A stretch of 64,000 nucleotides of DNA from Corynebacterium provencense (GCA_900049755.1 LT160592.1:347836-411835); one strand, 5' to 3'; numbered from the stretch's first letter, positions 18,006-28,105 are shown. Translations and numbers: made by a program. The notes: a model not told the origin generated them from the sequence alone.

Positions 18006-18827
18006 TCAGTGTCCGGTGAACCGCGGCGTCCTCTTCTCCAGGAACGCCGCCATGGCCTCGACGTGGTCCTGCGTGGTGAACAGTCGGGCCTGTGCGTCAG
18101 CCTCCTCACCGGCGCGGTCGGTGACCGCGCCGGTGTCGCGAACCAGTGCCTTGATCTCCCGGTAGGAGGCCGTGGGCCCCGCTGCGAACCGGCGCGCCAG
18201 CTCCTCCACCGCGCCGTCCAGCCGTTCAGGCTCCACCACCGATGTCACGATCCCCAGTTCCGCGGCACGGGACGCGGGGATCTTCTCGTCGAGCAGCAGC
18301 AGCTCCAGCGCCTTCGTCTGCCCCACCGCATCCGCAAGGGACCGGGACAGACCGCAGTCGGAGGCCAGCCCCACGCCGGAGAACGCGGCCTTGAAGCTCG
18401 CCTCGGAGGACGCCACCCTGAGGTCACAGGCCATGGCCAGCCCCCAGCCTGCTCCCGCGGCCGGTCCCTGGACCGCCGCAATGACCGGGACCGGGACGGA
18501 CAGCAGGGCCGCCGTCATCGGGTTGTACTCGTCGACGACCTTCCGTGTGCCTGTCCCCCGCCGGGAATCCTCGAGCTGCTCCTTCAGGTCCTGACCGGTG
18601 CAGAAGGCCCGGCCCTCCGCACGCAGCACCACGACACGGACATCACCGCCGGCCGCAGACTGGTCCGCGGCGGCGGTGAAGGCGTCGATCAGACCGAGGC
18701 GCAGCTCACGGTCCAGCGAATTGTGGGCGCCGGGACGGTTGACGGTGATGGTCCGGACGCCACCGGCGTCCACAACTTCGACAGGACCGGCGGGACTGCT
18801 CGCGTGGCTGTTCATGGGACGGCTCAT
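18006..18827 (-). CDS. Enoyl-CoA hydratase/isomerase family protein
   Basis: A 273-residue crotonase-fold enzyme, the presumed next step after an acyl-CoA dehydrogenase. The oxyanion-hole segments GRAFCTGQDLKE (about 76-87) and GPAAGAGWGLAMACDL (about 118-133) are intact. Position 141-ish carries FKAAFSGVGLASDCGLS, with Asp rather than Glu as the second acidic residue, as in PaaG/PaaB-like members, so isomerase or ring-degradation roles are possible. ATG 18827 lies 6 nt after a TATCCT -10 (leaderless). The later ATG at 18815 is an alternative. Confidence 0.9.
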   Translation of the reverse strand: MSRPMNSHASSPAGPVEVVDAGGVRTITVNRPGAHNSLDRELRLGLIDAFTAAADQSAAGGDVRVVVLRAEGRAFCTGQDLKEQLEDSRRGTGTRKVVDEYNPMTAALLSVPVPVIAAVQGPAAGAGWGLAMACDLRVASSEASFKAAFSGVGLASDCGLSRSLADAVGQTKALELLLLDEKIPASRAAELGIVTSVVEPERLDGAVEELARRFAAGPTASYREIKALVRDTGAVTDRAGEEADAQARLFTTQDHVEAMAAFLEKRTPRFTGH

Positions 18828-18859
18828 GGGACGAGGATATCGCCCCGCAGCCGCCCGGT

Positions 18860-19462
18860 TCAGGCGTTCGGGCCGACCAGATCCCCGGACTCCACCAGTT
18901 CCACCCCCACGTAGGCCATCTGGTTGAACGCCACCGCTCCCCCACCCGCGGTGACCGGGGCGCACAGGTCACTGATCACCCGGACACGGAAGCCCTCGGC
19001 CACGGCGTCCAACGCGGTGGCACGGACACAGAAATCCGTCGCGATACCGCAGACGTCCACGTCGGTGGCGCCCCTGTCCCGGAGCCACTGCGCCAGGGAG
19101 TCCCGGGCGCCTTCCAGGTGCCCCTCGAATCCCGAATAGGCGGCGGAATGCTCACCCTTGAGGAACCAGGCGTCCACCATGGAAGTGTCGAGACCGGGAT
19201 GAGCCTGCGCGCCACGGGTACCGGCGACACAGTGCACCGGCCAGGACTCCTCGAAATCCGGTTCCTGCCCCTCTGCGGCGAAGTGGTCACCGGGATCGAT
19301 GTGCCAGTCCTTCGTCCCCGCGACAACCGGGTAGAGACCCCGCGACCGGGCCTCACGGAGAAACGGGGTGAGCGCCTCCGCGACCTCCGCCCCGCGGGCC
19401 GTGGCCAGGGAACCACCGGAGCAGAAGTCGTTCTGGACGTCGACGACAATCAGCGCACGCAC
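18860..19462 (-). CDS. pncA: Nicotinamidase/pyrazinamidase
   Basis: PncA deamidates nicotinamide to nicotinate for NAD salvage and converts pyrazinamide to pyrazinoic acid. The catalytic triad is visible: D8 (VDVQNDF), K102 (FLKG) and C145 (GIATDFCV). Metal ligands D52, H54 and H60 are in the KDWHIDPGDHF stretch. At 200 residues it has normal length. It starts 6 nt after the glyA stop codon on the same strand, so the two form an operon. The downstream enoyl-CoA hydratase has its own promoter. Confidence 0.94.
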   Translation of the reverse strand: MRALIVVDVQNDFCSGGSLATARGAEVAEALTPFLREARSRGLYPVVAGTKDWHIDPGDHFAAEGQEPDFEESWPVHCVAGTRGAQAHPGLDTSMVDAWFLKGEHSAAYSGFEGHLEGARDSLAQWLRDRGATDVDVCGIATDFCVRATALDAVAEGFRVRVISDLCAPVTAGGGAVAFNQMAYVGVELVESGDLVGPNA

Positions 19463-19468
19463 GGTGAC

Positions 19469-20761
19469 CTACGCCAGCTTCCAGTCCTCGAGCCCCGGGT
19501 ACAGCGGGAAGTCCGCGGCGACCTTGTCGACACGGGCACGCAGCGCTGCGGTGTCCGCCGACCGGCCCTGGGCGAGGGCGGTACCGATGATGTCTGCGAC
19601 CTCAGTGAACGCGGCTGCGTCCAGACCACGGGACGCCAACGCGGGCGTACCGATACGCAGACCCGAGGTGACCATCGGCGGCCGGGGGTCGAAGGGCACC
19701 GCATTGCGGTTGACCGTGATGCCGACCTCGTGCAGCAGATCCTCGGCCTCCTGACCGTTGAGGTCGGAGTTCCGCAGATCCACCAGCACCAGGTGCACAT
19801 CCGTCCCACCGGTGAGCACCTGGACCCCGGCGTCCGCCGTGTCCCCGGCATTGAGCCGCTCGGCGAGGATCGACGCGCCTTCCAGAGTGCGCTGCTGACG
19901 GTCCCGGAACTCCTCGGTGCGGGCGATCTTCATCGCGACAGCCTTCGCCGCGACAACGTGCATCAGCGGTCCACCCTGCTGACCCGGGAACACGGAGGAG
20001 TTGATCTTCTTGGCGTACTCCTGCCGTGCCAGGATCATCCCTGAACGGGGACCGCCGAGAGTCTTGTGCACGGTGGTGGAGGTGACGTCGGCGTAAGGCA
20101 CCGGAGAGGGGTGCAGTCCGGCGGCGACGAGACCGGCGAAGTGGGCCATGTCGACCCACAGTTTCGCTCCGACCTCGTCGGCGATCTCACGGAAGGCCGC
20201 GAAATCCTGGTGCCTCGGGTAGGCCGACCATCCTGCGATGATCACCTGGGGCTTCTCCTTCAGAGCCTGTTCGCGGACCTTGTCCATGTCGACCCGGAAC
20301 GTCTGCGGGTCGACCTCGTAGGCTGCGACCTCGTAGAGCTTGCCGGAGAAATTCAGTTTCATTCCGTGGGTGAGGTGGCCGCCGTGGGCGAGGGAGAGGC
20401 CCATGATCTTGTCACCCGGGTCCGCCAGCGCCATGAGGACCGCGGCGTTGGCCTGTGCCCCGGAGTGGGGCTGGACATTGGCGAATTCCGCCCCGAACAC
20501 CTCTCTGGCGCGGTCGCGGGCAAGATTCTCGATGACGTCGACGTTCTCGCAGCCGCCGTAGTAGCGGCGTCCCGGATAGCCTTCCGCGTACTTGTTGGTG
20601 AGCACGGACCCCTGTGCCTGCAGGACGGCCCGGGGCACGAAGTTCTCGCTGGCGATCATCTCGAGGGTGTCCCGCTGGCGGGACAGCTCACCGGCGATGG
20701 CCGCAGCCACCTCCGGATCGAGCTCCCCGAGGGGAAGATTGTGCTGGGTGGTGTCGGTCAT
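19469..20761 (-). CDS. glyA: Serine hydroxymethyltransferase
   Basis: The PLP enzyme that converts serine and tetrahydrofolate to glycine and 5,10-methylene-THF. The PLP-lysine motif [13 protein letters not shown] is at about residues 231-243, and SGAQANAAV and the GGHLTHG stretch match the family. Length is 430 residues. ATG 20761 is preceded by GAAAGG at 12-nt spacing, and a TAGGATATACC -10 region lies about 55 nt upstream. It is divergent from coaA and cotranscribed with pncA. Confidence 0.97.
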   Translation of the reverse strand: MTDTTQHNLPLGELDPEVAAAIAGELSRQRDTLEMIASENFVPRAVLQAQGSVLTNKYAEGYPGRRYYGGCENVDVIENLARDRAREVFGAEFANVQPHSGAQANAAVLMALADPGDKIMGLSLAHGGHLTHGMKLNFSGKLYEVAAYEVDPQTFRVDMDKVREQALKEKPQVIIAGWSAYPRHQDFAAFREIADEVGAKLWVDMAHFAGLVAAGLHPSPVPYADVTSTTVHKTLGGPRSGMILARQEYAKKINSSVFPGQQGGPLMHVVAAKAVAMKIARTEEFRDRQQRTLEGASILAERLNAGDTADAGVQVLTGGTDVHLVLVDLRNSDLNGQEAEDLLHEVGITVNRNAVPFDPRPPMVTSGLRIGTPALASRGLDAAAFTEVADIIGTALAQGRSADTAALRARVDKVAADFPLYPGLEDWKLA

Positions 20762-20925
20762 GCGGTGGAGTACCTTTCACAGGTCTGCGACAACGGGATC
20801 ACGGTATATCCTATCCCGCCGTGCCCGGCCTGCACGGAACCGGTCCTGCCGGTCCGGCCGGACAATCCGGTCCGCCCGGTCCCTCCGGTTTGGTCGGCCA
20901 CCTGCCCTGCGGGGACAATACGCAC

Positions 20926-21876
20926 GTGCCAGACTTCCGTGTACCGAACCCCGACGCCTCCGACCCCGCGGTGGACCCGTTCATCGAGCTCGACAGGTCG
21001 CAGTGGCAGACTCTGCGACGCTCGATGCCCCAGGTCCTCAGCGAAGATGAGCTCGACCAGCTCCGCGGTGTCGGTGAGGACATCGACCTCGAGGAAGTCA
21101 GTGAGATCTACCTGCCGCTGTCCCGTCTCATCGACCTGCGGTTCCAGGCGATACGGAGGCTCAACGAGGCGACCGGCACCTTCCTCGGCGAAGAAATGCC
21201 CCATGTGCCCTTCATCATCGGCGTCTCGGGTTCCGTTGCCGTGGGCAAGTCCACCACGGCACGTCTGCTCCAGGTACTGCTGCAGCGGTGGGAGTCCGCA
21301 CCGCGGGTGGACCTGGTGACCACGGACGGTTTCCTCTACCCTGCCGCCGAACTCAACCGGCGTCACATGATGGGCAGGAAGGGTTTCCCGGAGAGCTACG
21401 ACCAGCGGGCGCTGATGCAGTTCGTCACCGCGGTGAAATCCGGTGCTCCGTCAGTACCCGCCCCGATGTACTCCCACGAAACCTACGACAGGCTCGACGA
21501 GGTGCATATCGTCGACCGCCCGGACATTCTCATCCTCGAAGGTCTCAACGTTCTCCAGACCGGCCCTTCCCTCATGGTCTCCGACCTCTTCGACTTCTCC
21601 GTCTACGTGGACGCCGATCGCGAAGACATCGAACGCTGGTACATCGACCGGTTCCTCAAACTGAAGAACTCCGCGTTCCGCAGCCCCGACGCCCACTTCC
21701 ACTACTATGCGAGCCTCTCCGACGACGACGCCAGGATCGTGGCCCGCGAGATCTGGCAGACGACGAACCTCCCCAACCTGGTGGAGAACATCCTCCCCAC
21801 CCGCATCCGTGCATCACTTGTGCTGTGCAAGGGTCCTGACCACCTCGTGGAGACGGTCCGCATGCGCAAGATCTGA
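20926..21876 (+). CDS. coaA: Pantothenate kinase type I
   Basis: CoaA phosphorylates pantothenate, the first step of coenzyme A synthesis, and is feedback-regulated by CoA. The P-loop GSVAVGKS is at residues 102-109, and [16 protein letters not shown] and [10 protein letters not shown] are type-I signatures. Length is 316 residues. GTG 20926 follows a GACAAT -10 box (20914-20919) by 6 nt without a Shine-Dalgarno site, so the mRNA is probably leaderless. The glyA-coaA divergent arrangement is conserved in related genera. Confidence 0.96.
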   Translation: MPDFRVPNPDASDPAVDPFIELDRSQWQTLRRSMPQVLSEDELDQLRGVGEDIDLEEVSEIYLPLSRLIDLRFQAIRRLNEATGTFLGEEMPHVPFIIGVSGSVAVGKSTTARLLQVLLQRWESAPRVDLVTTDGFLYPAAELNRRHMMGRKGFPESYDQRALMQFVTAVKSGAPSVPAPMYSHETYDRLDEVHIVDRPDILILEGLNVLQTGPSLMVSDLFDFSVYVDADREDIERWYIDRFLKLKNSAFRSPDAHFHYYASLSDDDARIVAREIWQTTNLPNLVENILPTRIRASLVLCKGPDHLVETVRMRKI

Positions 21877-21894
21877 CCACCGGGGGAATCGGGC

Positions 21895-21909
21895 CCCGGG
21901 CAGCCCGGG
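21895..21909. terminator. Short hairpin between convergent coaA and cis-prenyl synthase genes
   Basis: CCCGGG-CAG-CCCGGG forms a 6-bp stem with a 3-nt loop, 19 nt after the coaA stop and 31 nt before the opposite stop. It may serve both genes. Confidence 0.4.
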
Positions 21910-21939
21910 TCTTCAGGCTGTCCGCCCGGAGTCCCGAAC

Positions 21940-22695
21940 CTACTTCCCGAAGCGCCGTTGCCTGGTGGAGTAGTCCCGCAGGGCGCGCAGGAAATCGATC
22001 CGGCGGAACGCCGGCCAGTAGGTCTCGGTGAACCAGATCTCCGAGTAGGCCGACTGCCACAGCAGGAAGCCGGACAGCCGCTGTTCCCCCGAGGTGCGGA
22101 TCACGAGATCGGGGTCGGGCTGGCCTGAGGTGTACAGGTGACCGGTGACCGACTCCACCGTGATGTGGTCCGGGATTTCCTCCACCGGGACGCCACGGCG
22201 TCCCAGATCCCGGACCAGTTCACGGACGGCGTCCACCACCTCCTGGCGTCCTCCGTACCCGACGGCGATGTTCACCCGGACACCGTCGTGGTCGGCGGTG
22301 GCAGACTCCGCCTCGGCGAGACGGCGGCGCAGACCCGGTGAGAGCAGTTCCACCCTGCCGAGCACGTGCACCCGGAAGGAGCCCTTCGCCGAGGCGATCT
22401 CCTCGGCGACGTCACCGATGATCTCCATCAGCAGTTCGAGTTCATCGGCACTCCGGCCGAGATTCTCGGTGCTCAGAAGGTACACGGTGACTGTGTCGAT
22501 GCCCTGTTCCTCGCACCAGCCAAGGACCTCGACGATCTTCCGGGCTCCCACACGGTGGCCGTGGGTGACGTCGGTGAACCCGTTCTCACGCGCCCAGCGG
22601 CGGTTGCCGTCGCACATCACGGCAACATGCGAGGGCCGCGGCCGGCCACGCAGAAGCCTGACCAGACGCCGTTCGTAGAGCCGGTGCAGGATCAC
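21940..22695 (-). CDS. Cis-prenyl diphosphate synthase (Z-FPP synthase or undecaprenyl/decaprenyl type)
   Basis: A 251-residue cis-prenyltransferase that condenses isopentenyl diphosphate units for polyprenyl-phosphate carriers. The catalytic Asp is D29 (VAVMCDGNRRWA), and HGHRVGARK, VTVYLLSTENLGR and DPDLVIRTSGEQRLSGFLLWQ are intact. Its place next to mca and coaA matches M. tuberculosis Rv1086, a short-chain (2Z,6E)-farnesyl diphosphate synthase, so that activity is likelier than the long-chain one. ATG 22695 overlaps the stop of the upstream gene by 4 nt (coupled). Confidence 0.92.
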   Translation of the reverse strand: MILHRLYERRLVRLLRGRPRPSHVAVMCDGNRRWARENGFTDVTHGHRVGARKIVEVLGWCEEQGIDTVTVYLLSTENLGRSADELELLMEIIGDVAEEIASAKGSFRVHVLGRVELLSPGLRRRLAEAESATADHDGVRVNIAVGYGGRQEVVDAVRELVRDLGRRGVPVEEIPDHITVESVTGHLYTSGQPDPDLVIRTSGEQRLSGFLLWQSAYSEIWFTETYWPAFRRIDFLRALRDYSTRQRRFGK

Positions 22696-23147
22696 CGGCG
22701 GCCGCCCCGGGCCTCGGCGTCACCTTTCCCCTGCTGCTCCCCCGCCGCGGACGAAGACCCGGAGGACGCCCCGGACTCCGCTGTGCCGTCTCCCCCGTAC
22801 TGTGCGGCGAGCTCCTGCGGTTCCGCGGTCGGCCAGGCCTGGTCCTCGACCTCAGCCTCGGTCAGTCCCTCCTCCGCCGCCATGGCCGCATCGATCCCGT
22901 CGACGTCGAAGGGGTCCATGCCGTGCTTCTCCGCGTACTCACGGCGTCGGGTCATCGCCTTCATCCGACGGTTGAACAGCACCCCGATGGAGAGGATGGC
23001 CACGAGCAGCGCCACGATGACCAGCAGCCCCACCGGGGACGCCTTCCCGAAGTCCGGCCCCTGGGGACCGGTCTTCTCGGCCTGGGCGAGGACGGTGTAG
23101 CCGAGGGAACGGACCGGGAGGGTCATGGCGGCGAGATCCTGCATCAT
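22692..23147 (-). CDS. Single-pass membrane protein (Rv1083-like)
   Basis: A protein of about 151 residues with one transmembrane helix (GLLVIVALLVAILSIGVLF, about 40-58) followed by a basic RRMKAMTRRREYAEKHGMDPF segment and an acidic, Gly/Ser-rich tail. It sits between mca and the cis-prenyl synthase like Rv1083 in M. tuberculosis. Function is unknown. The start is uncertain: ATG 23147, ATG 23144 or TTG 23165 are in frame, and none has a good Shine-Dalgarno. It is likely the middle gene of an mca-membrane protein-prenyl synthase operon. Confidence 0.7.
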   Translation of the reverse strand: MMQDLAAMTLPVRSLGYTVLAQAEKTGPQGPDFGKASPVGLLVIVALLVAILSIGVLFNRRMKAMTRRREYAEKHGMDPFDVDGIDAAMAAEEGLTEAEVEDQAWPTAEPQELAAQYGGDGTAESGASSGSSSAAGEQQGKGDAEARGGRR

Positions 23148-23180
23148 GGGTTCAACAGTAGTCAAGGAACCCCGGTACCC

Positions 23181-24083
23181 CTAGTCGGGGATCACTCCGG
23201 TGAACAGATCGTTCTCCGGCAGAGTGGTCGGCACCCGCGAGTCCGCCAGTTCGAACTCCTCCGTCGGCCACACCCGCTCCTGCAGTTCCGTGGACACCGC
23301 GAAGAACGGGCCCTCCGGGTCGATCTGGGTGGCGTGGGCCCGGAGGGCGGCGTCCCTGCGGCTGAACCAGGGGGCGCAGTCGATGCGGGTCGTGACCCGG
23401 GGCATGATGTCCGGCACGTCGTTCCACCTCTCCAGGGCGGACGCCGCGGTGAGATTCCCCTGCTCCTCCTCCGCCCTGGCCAGCAGCTCGAAACGTCGTC
23501 TGATGAACCCGTGCGTGTAGTACATCTTCTGGACCGTCCACGGTTCTCCGAGGTCAGGACGGTAGTCCGGGTCCCCGGACAGTTCCCAGGCCCGCACGCT
23601 CACAGCGTGGGTCTTGATGTGGTCGGGATGAGGGTAGCCGCCGTTCTCGTCATAGGTGACCAGCACGTGGGGGCGGAATCTCCGGTACACGGCGACGACC
23701 TTGGCGGTCACCTCTTCGGTGTCGGCGAGGGCGAAGCACCCCTCGGGCAGGGGTGGCAGGGGATCACCCTCAGGCAGTCCGGAATCGACGTAGCCGAGCC
23801 ATTCGTGCTCGACCCCGAGGATCTCCGCGGCGCGGGCCATCTCGCTGATCCTGATCTCGTGCATGTGCTCGACCACACCCGACCTGTCCATCCGCGGGTT
23901 GAGTATGCTGCCCCGCTCACCCCCGGTGCAGGTCAGTACCTTCACCCTGACACCCTCGTCCGCGTAGCGGGCCATGGTCGCCGCGCCTTTGCTGGACTCG
24001 TCGTCCGGGTGGGCGTGGACGGCCAGCAGGCGGAGACCCGCGTGCCCGGCGGCGGAGGTGTTCGGCGACAACGATGGGCTCAT
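23181..24083 (-). CDS. mca: Mycothiol S-conjugate amidase
   Basis: Mca is a zinc amidase that cleaves mycothiol conjugates of electrophiles and drugs into a mercapturic acid (exported) and GlcN-Ins. The Zn/catalytic motif AHPDDES is at residues 24-30, and the second metal His is in the [10 protein letters not shown] stretch. The length of 300 residues fits Mca rather than MshB. ATG 24083 is used. It shows that the host makes mycothiol and is therefore an actinobacterium. It is divergent from the DUF4307 gene. Confidence 0.94.
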   Translation of the reverse strand: MSPSLSPNTSAAGHAGLRLLAVHAHPDDESSKGAATMARYADEGVRVKVLTCTGGERGSILNPRMDRSGVVEHMHEIRISEMARAAEILGVEHEWLGYVDSGLPEGDPLPPLPEGCFALADTEEVTAKVVAVYRRFRPHVLVTYDENGGYPHPDHIKTHAVSVRAWELSGDPDYRPDLGEPWTVQKMYYTHGFIRRRFELLARAEEEQGNLTAASALERWNDVPDIMPRVTTRIDCAPWFSRRDAALRAHATQIDPEGPFFAVSTELQERVWPTEEFELADSRVPTTLPENDLFTGVIPD

Positions 24084-24234
24084 AACCGACCATTCAACAA
24101 CCCCGGGGGCTGCACCGTCCAACCGGAGTCCGGAGGGACACCGGCGCCTCTTCCCTGTCGACTCCCTGTCCGCTCCCCGTCCACGCCGCGACGCGATTGC
24201 CCGGAACAGTGCCTCTGGCAATACTATGGAGCTC

Positions 24235-24678
24235 ATGAGTGCCCAGAGCAAGGCGTCCTACGGTTCCCGCGACTCCCGCACCGGCTCCGGTGTCAGCGGG
24301 AAGTTCATCGTCATCGGAATCGTGGCCGTTCTCATCGCCGCCGGCGTCTTCATCTGGAACCAGTGGCGTAACAGCACCGACGCCGATGTCTCCGCCACCG
24401 TCGCCGGGTTCTCGGACAACACCGACGAGTCGATCATGATGACCCTCGACATCACCCGGGACGACGCCTCGATGCCCGCGTACTGCATCGTCACCGCCCT
24501 CGACTACGACAAGGCGGAGGTCGGCCGCCGTGAGGCGGTGCTCGCCGCCGGCGGGGACGCCACCGGCCGTCTGTCGGTGAAGATCCACACCCGGGCGAAG
24601 GCCGTCGCCGCCAACGTCTACGGATGTTCGACCGTCTTCCCCTCCTACCTCGACGACAGCACCTCGACCCGGGACTGA
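24235..24678 (+). CDS. DUF4307 family single-pass membrane protein
   Basis: A 147-residue protein with a short cytoplasmic tail, one transmembrane helix ([19 protein letters not shown], about residues 24-42) and an extracytoplasmic domain with [20 protein letters not shown], as in DUF4307 proteins (Rv1081c-like). Function is unknown. ATG 24235 lies exactly 7 nt after a TACTAT -10 box (24222-24227). The earlier ATG 24226 overlaps that box. It precedes greA by 95 nt. Confidence 0.82.
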   Translation: MSAQSKASYGSRDSRTGSGVSGKFIVIGIVAVLIAAGVFIWNQWRNSTDADVSATVAGFSDNTDESIMMTLDITRDDASMPAYCIVTALDYDKAEVGRREAVLAAGGDATGRLSVKIHTRAKAVAANVYGCSTVFPSYLDDSTSTRD

Positions 24679-24696
24679 CGGCCCCCGGTGCGGTGC

Positions 24697-24702
24697 TAGA
24701 CT
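24697..24702 (+). promoter_or_regulatory. greA promoter -10 box
   Basis: TAGACT with an extended TGC in front, 71 nt before the greA start. Unlike most genes here, greA has a real leader and a strong AGGAGGA Shine-Dalgarno (24756-24762). Confidence 0.5.
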
Positions 24703-24773
24703 GTGCGGCGAACAACTGACGTGGCGGCACCCTGTCACGTCCACGGTCTAACTGCAGGAGGACTCGACCGGAC

Positions 24774-25295
24774 ATGGCCGACAACCAGACGACCTGGCTG
24801 ACCCAGGAATCCTACGACCGGCTCAACGACGAGCTGGCGGCCCTCAAGGCGAACCGCCCGGCACTGGCGGCCGAGATCAACGAACGCCGCGAAGAGGGCG
24901 ACCTCAAGGAGAACGGCGGCTACCACGCCGCCCGCGAACAGCAGGGTCAGGAAGAGGCCCGCATCGCCTACCTCGAGGAGCTTCTCGACAGCGCCACGAT
25001 CGGTGAGGCACCCCAGGAGTCCGGTGTGGCTCTCGTCGGCTCCGTCGTGCACGTCTACTACGACGGGGACGAGGACGACAAGGAGACCTTCCTCATCGGC
25101 ACCCGCGGTCTCGAGTCCTCCAACCCCGACCTGGAGACCTACTCGACCGATGCTCCCCTGGGCGCCGCACTCGTCGGTGCCAGGGAGGGCGAGACCCGCG
25201 AGTACACCACCCCCAACGGTAACAAGGTTTCGGTGACTCTCGTGACCGCCGAACCCTACGACCCGAACCGGGACGTGCCCCGCGCCGAGCAGTGA
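24774..25295 (+). CDS. greA: Transcription elongation factor GreA
   Basis: GreA inserts its coiled coil into the RNA polymerase secondary channel and stimulates cleavage of backtracked RNA. The N-terminal coiled coil with the acidic tip [18 protein letters not shown] (about 44-61) and the C-terminal FKBP-like domain are intact. The length of 173 residues is typical for actinobacteria. ATG 24774 has AGGAGGA 11 nt upstream. It is followed by a strong terminator shared with the convergent Bax-inhibitor gene. Confidence 0.96.
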   Translation: MADNQTTWLTQESYDRLNDELAALKANRPALAAEINERREEGDLKENGGYHAAREQQGQEEARIAYLEELLDSATIGEAPQESGVALVGSVVHVYYDGDEDDKETFLIGTRGLESSNPDLETYSTDAPLGAALVGAREGETREYTTPNGNKVSVTLVTAEPYDPNRDVPRAEQ

Positions 25296-25374
25296 CCTGC
25301 CCGTCCGGGAGACCTGACACAGGTCAGGGTCGCAGGCCCTGACGGACGTGGACAGGCACCGGAAACGGACGACG

Positions 25375-25409
25375 AAAACCCCCGCCGGAGTGTTCCGGGC
25401 GGGGGTTTT
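25375..25409. terminator. Bidirectional intrinsic terminator
   Basis: AAAACCCCCGCC (25375-25386) pairs with 25398-25409, with further inner pairs. The A-run on the left and T-run on the right suit both the greA and the opposite-strand transcript. Confidence 0.88.
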
Positions 25410-25451
25410 CCGTCACCGACCGCCCCCGGTACCCGGGGACGTGTCCGGAGG

Positions 25452-26342
25452 TCAGTCGTTGTTAAGGTACGACAGGATGCGGAGGATCTCGGTGTAGAGC
25501 CAGACCAGGGTGACCGCGAGACCGAGGGCCACACCCCAGGCCATCTTGGAGGGTGCACCGGCGCGGATCAGCTGGTCGGCGTTGTCGAAGTCGGAAAGGA
25601 AGCTCATCGCGGCCAGACCGATGCAGACCAGGGAGAAGATCCAGGCGATCGGGCCACCGTCACGCAGCGGGCCGGCACCGTCGGAGAAGAGCGCGAAGAC
25701 GAGGTTGCCGAGGGCGAGGACGCACACGCCGATGAGCGCGCTGATCATGATCCGGTTGAACTTCGGGGTGACCCGGATCGCACCGGTCTTGTAGACGACG
25801 AGCATACCGACGAAGACGCCGACGGTGCCGAGGATCGCCTGGAAGATCATGGCTCCGGCATTCGAGTTACCGATCGCCATCCCGGAGAGAAGCCAGCTGA
25901 ATCCACCGACGAACAGTCCTTCGAACGCGGCGTAGATGAGGGTGACGACCGGGGAATCGTACTTCCGGCCGAAGGAGGAGACCAGCACCGCGATGAAACC
26001 GCCGATCGCACCGACCAAGGTCAGGCCCATGGCCAGTCCCGGGTTGGATGCGCCGACCACGAGGGTGACTGCCGCGAAGACCACGATCACCGCGAGAGTG
26101 ATCCCGGTCTTGGTGACGACGTCGTCGACGGTCATCGGCCGGTCTGACGCGGCACCGGGTACACCGTAGTTCGGGGAGCGACGGTACCCCTGCGGGTCTG
26201 CCGCAGGGGCGCCGGTGGCGTACGGGTTACCCGCCGCACCGGAGGGCGCATAGCCGGCCTGCTGGTAGGCCATGGCCTGCGACCTCTGGGACTCTGCCGT
26301 AGCTTTGGTCAGCGAATTCATGAACGGGTTGGAGCTTTTCAC
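25452..26342 (-). CDS. Bax inhibitor-1/YccA family membrane protein
   Basis: A 296-residue protein with a Pro/Gly/Tyr-rich N-terminal tail (about 1-70) and seven hydrophobic helices. The family's AAFEGLFVGGFSWLL and PSKMAWGVALGLAVTLVWLYTEILR (last helices, Tyr and Leu rich) are present. TMBIM-family proteins are pH-dependent calcium leak channels in the structurally studied members. The bacterial role is unclear. GTG 26342 is chosen because AGAAAGG lies 9 nt upstream and the N-terminus SSNP matches corynebacterial homologues. Confidence 0.88.
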   Translation of the reverse strand: MKSSNPFMNSLTKATAESQRSQAMAYQQAGYAPSGAAGNPYATGAPAADPQGYRRSPNYGVPGAASDRPMTVDDVVTKTGITLAVIVVFAAVTLVVGASNPGLAMGLTLVGAIGGFIAVLVSSFGRKYDSPVVTLIYAAFEGLFVGGFSWLLSGMAIGNSNAGAMIFQAILGTVGVFVGMLVVYKTGAIRVTPKFNRIMISALIGVCVLALGNLVFALFSDGAGPLRDGGPIAWIFSLVCIGLAAMSFLSDFDNADQLIRAGAPSKMAWGVALGLAVTLVWLYTEILRILSYLNND

Positions 26343-26505
26343 TGTCTGTGCCTTTCTGGACGCCGTCGGCGCCTCCCGGGGATGTGCCCCCGGCAACGGA
26401 GGTGAACACGGTTTTTCTCTGTGCCTATTGTAGCAACGGGCAGGAGCCCTGCAGTGTTCCCGAAACCGGCGACGGACCTCAGGCAACTAATATAGTGTTC
26501 CGAAC

Positions 26506-28089
26506 ATGATCATCAAGCGACTCCCCTACGGCGCCATCCCCGAAGACTTCGCCGCAGAACTCCGCGGCCTCACGGTCAACGCCGTCACCGGCAACCTGGA
26601 CTCCGGGGACAGGCTGGAGATCGAGGGACCGTTCACCGGCGAGACCGTCGGCTGGGTCGGCCGTGGCACCGCCGGGGAGGTCGACGAGGCATTCCGGCGT
26701 GCCAGGGTCGCCCAGCCCATCTGGGCGCGCACCTCCTACCGGGAACGGGGGAAGATCCTGCTCAGGTTCCACGACCTGGTTCTCAGACACCGCGAGCTCA
26801 TCATGGACATGGTGCAGCTTGAGACCGGCAAGAGCCGGGACTCCGCCTACGAGGAGCTGATGCACACCGCGATGACCGCCCGGTACTACGGCCACCAGGT
26901 CGGGAAGATCCTCCGGCCCACCCGCCGCAGAGGGGTGATCCCGTTCTTCACTCGCTCCACCGAACACCACCTGCCCAAGGGTGTCATCGGTCAGATCGCA
27001 CCGTGGAACTACCCGCTGACCCTGGGGATCTCGGACTCTCTCCCCGGTATCGCGGCGGGCAACGCCCTGGTGGCGAAGCCGGACTCCGCCACCCCGTTCA
27101 CCTCGCTCCTCGCGTTCAGCCTCCTGTTCGAGGCCGGGCTGCCCCGGAATGTCGTGCAGCTGGTGACCGGACCGGGACGCGTGGTCGGCAACGCCATCGC
27201 GGAAACCTGCGACTACCTCATGTTCACCGGGTCGACGGCCACGGGCAAGCACCTGGGCGAGATCGCCGGCCGTCGTCTCATCGGGTATTCGGCGGAACTG
27301 GGGGGAAAGAACCCCCTGATCGTCACCGAGCACGCAGAGGTCGACAAGATCGTCGACGGAGTGGTCACGGGGTGTTTCGCGAACTCGGGTCAGCTCTGCG
27401 TGTCCATCGAGCGGATCTACGCCCACACCCGCGTCTACGACGAGTTCGTGGAGAAGTTCGCCCGGGCGACGTCCTCCCTGAAGATGGGGGCAGGGTTCGA
27501 CTGGTCGGTGACGATGGGTTCCCTGTCCGGGGCGTCCCAGATAGCGACGGTCCAGAAGTACGTCGACGACGCCGTGGACAAGGGGGCGACGGTCGTGACA
27601 GGCGGCCGGGCGCGGCCGGATCTGGGCCCCTATTTCTACGAGCCCACCGTCCTCACCGACGTCTCCGACGATGTCATGCTCAAACGCGAGGAGGTGTTCG
27701 GCCCTGTCGTCTACGTCGAGAGGGTCTCCTCGCATTCCGAGGCCGTCGACAAGGCCAATGACACCGACTACGGGTTGAATGCGGCGGTGTGGGGCCCGTC
27801 GGAGGAGGCCAACGAGGTCGCGTCCCGGCTCTACTCCGGCACGGTGAACGTCAACGACAGCTACGCTGCGGCCTTCGCCTCCGTCGACGGGGAGATGGGG
27901 GGGACCAGGGAGTCCGGGCAGGGACGCCGTCAGGGCCGGTACGGGATGCTGAAGTACACGGAGAACCAGAACATCACCGAACAGCGGGTGATCCCCATCC
28001 GTGGGCCGAAGTTCCTCACCCCCCGCCCCTACGCCGCGGTGATGAGCACCCTGCTGTCCGTGGGCAAGAAGACCGGGATACTCAGGTAG
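26506..28089 (+). CDS. Succinate-semialdehyde dehydrogenase (NADP+)
   Basis: A 527-residue aldehyde dehydrogenase of the GabD2 subgroup, which oxidises succinic semialdehyde to succinate in GABA degradation and the variant TCA cycle of actinobacteria. Catalytic C298 (NSGQLCVSIERIY), general base E264 (AELGGKNP) and the cofactor motif FTGSTATGKHL are intact. The substrate is inferred from overall resemblance. A TATAGT -10 (26491-26496) lies 9 nt before ATG 26506, the best -10 match in this part of the window. Confidence 0.88.
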   Translation: MIIKRLPYGAIPEDFAAELRGLTVNAVTGNLDSGDRLEIEGPFTGETVGWVGRGTAGEVDEAFRRARVAQPIWARTSYRERGKILLRFHDLVLRHRELIMDMVQLETGKSRDSAYEELMHTAMTARYYGHQVGKILRPTRRRGVIPFFTRSTEHHLPKGVIGQIAPWNYPLTLGISDSLPGIAAGNALVAKPDSATPFTSLLAFSLLFEAGLPRNVVQLVTGPGRVVGNAIAETCDYLMFTGSTATGKHLGEIAGRRLIGYSAELGGKNPLIVTEHAEVDKIVDGVVTGCFANSGQLCVSIERIYAHTRVYDEFVEKFARATSSLKMGAGFDWSVTMGSLSGASQIATVQKYVDDAVDKGATVVTGGRARPDLGPYFYEPTVLTDVSDDVMLKREEVFGPVVYVERVSSHSEAVDKANDTDYGLNAAVWGPSEEANEVASRLYSGTVNVNDSYAAAFASVDGEMGGTRESGQGRRQGRYGMLKYTENQNITEQRVIPIRGPKFLTPRPYAAVMSTLLSVGKKTGILR

Positions 28090-28105
28090 CCGTAGACTCT
28101 GCCGG

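Noticed and set aside
22923..24371. Plus-strand open frame of 482 codons
   Set aside because: It is antisense to mca and the Rv1083-like gene, both supported by motifs and conserved order.
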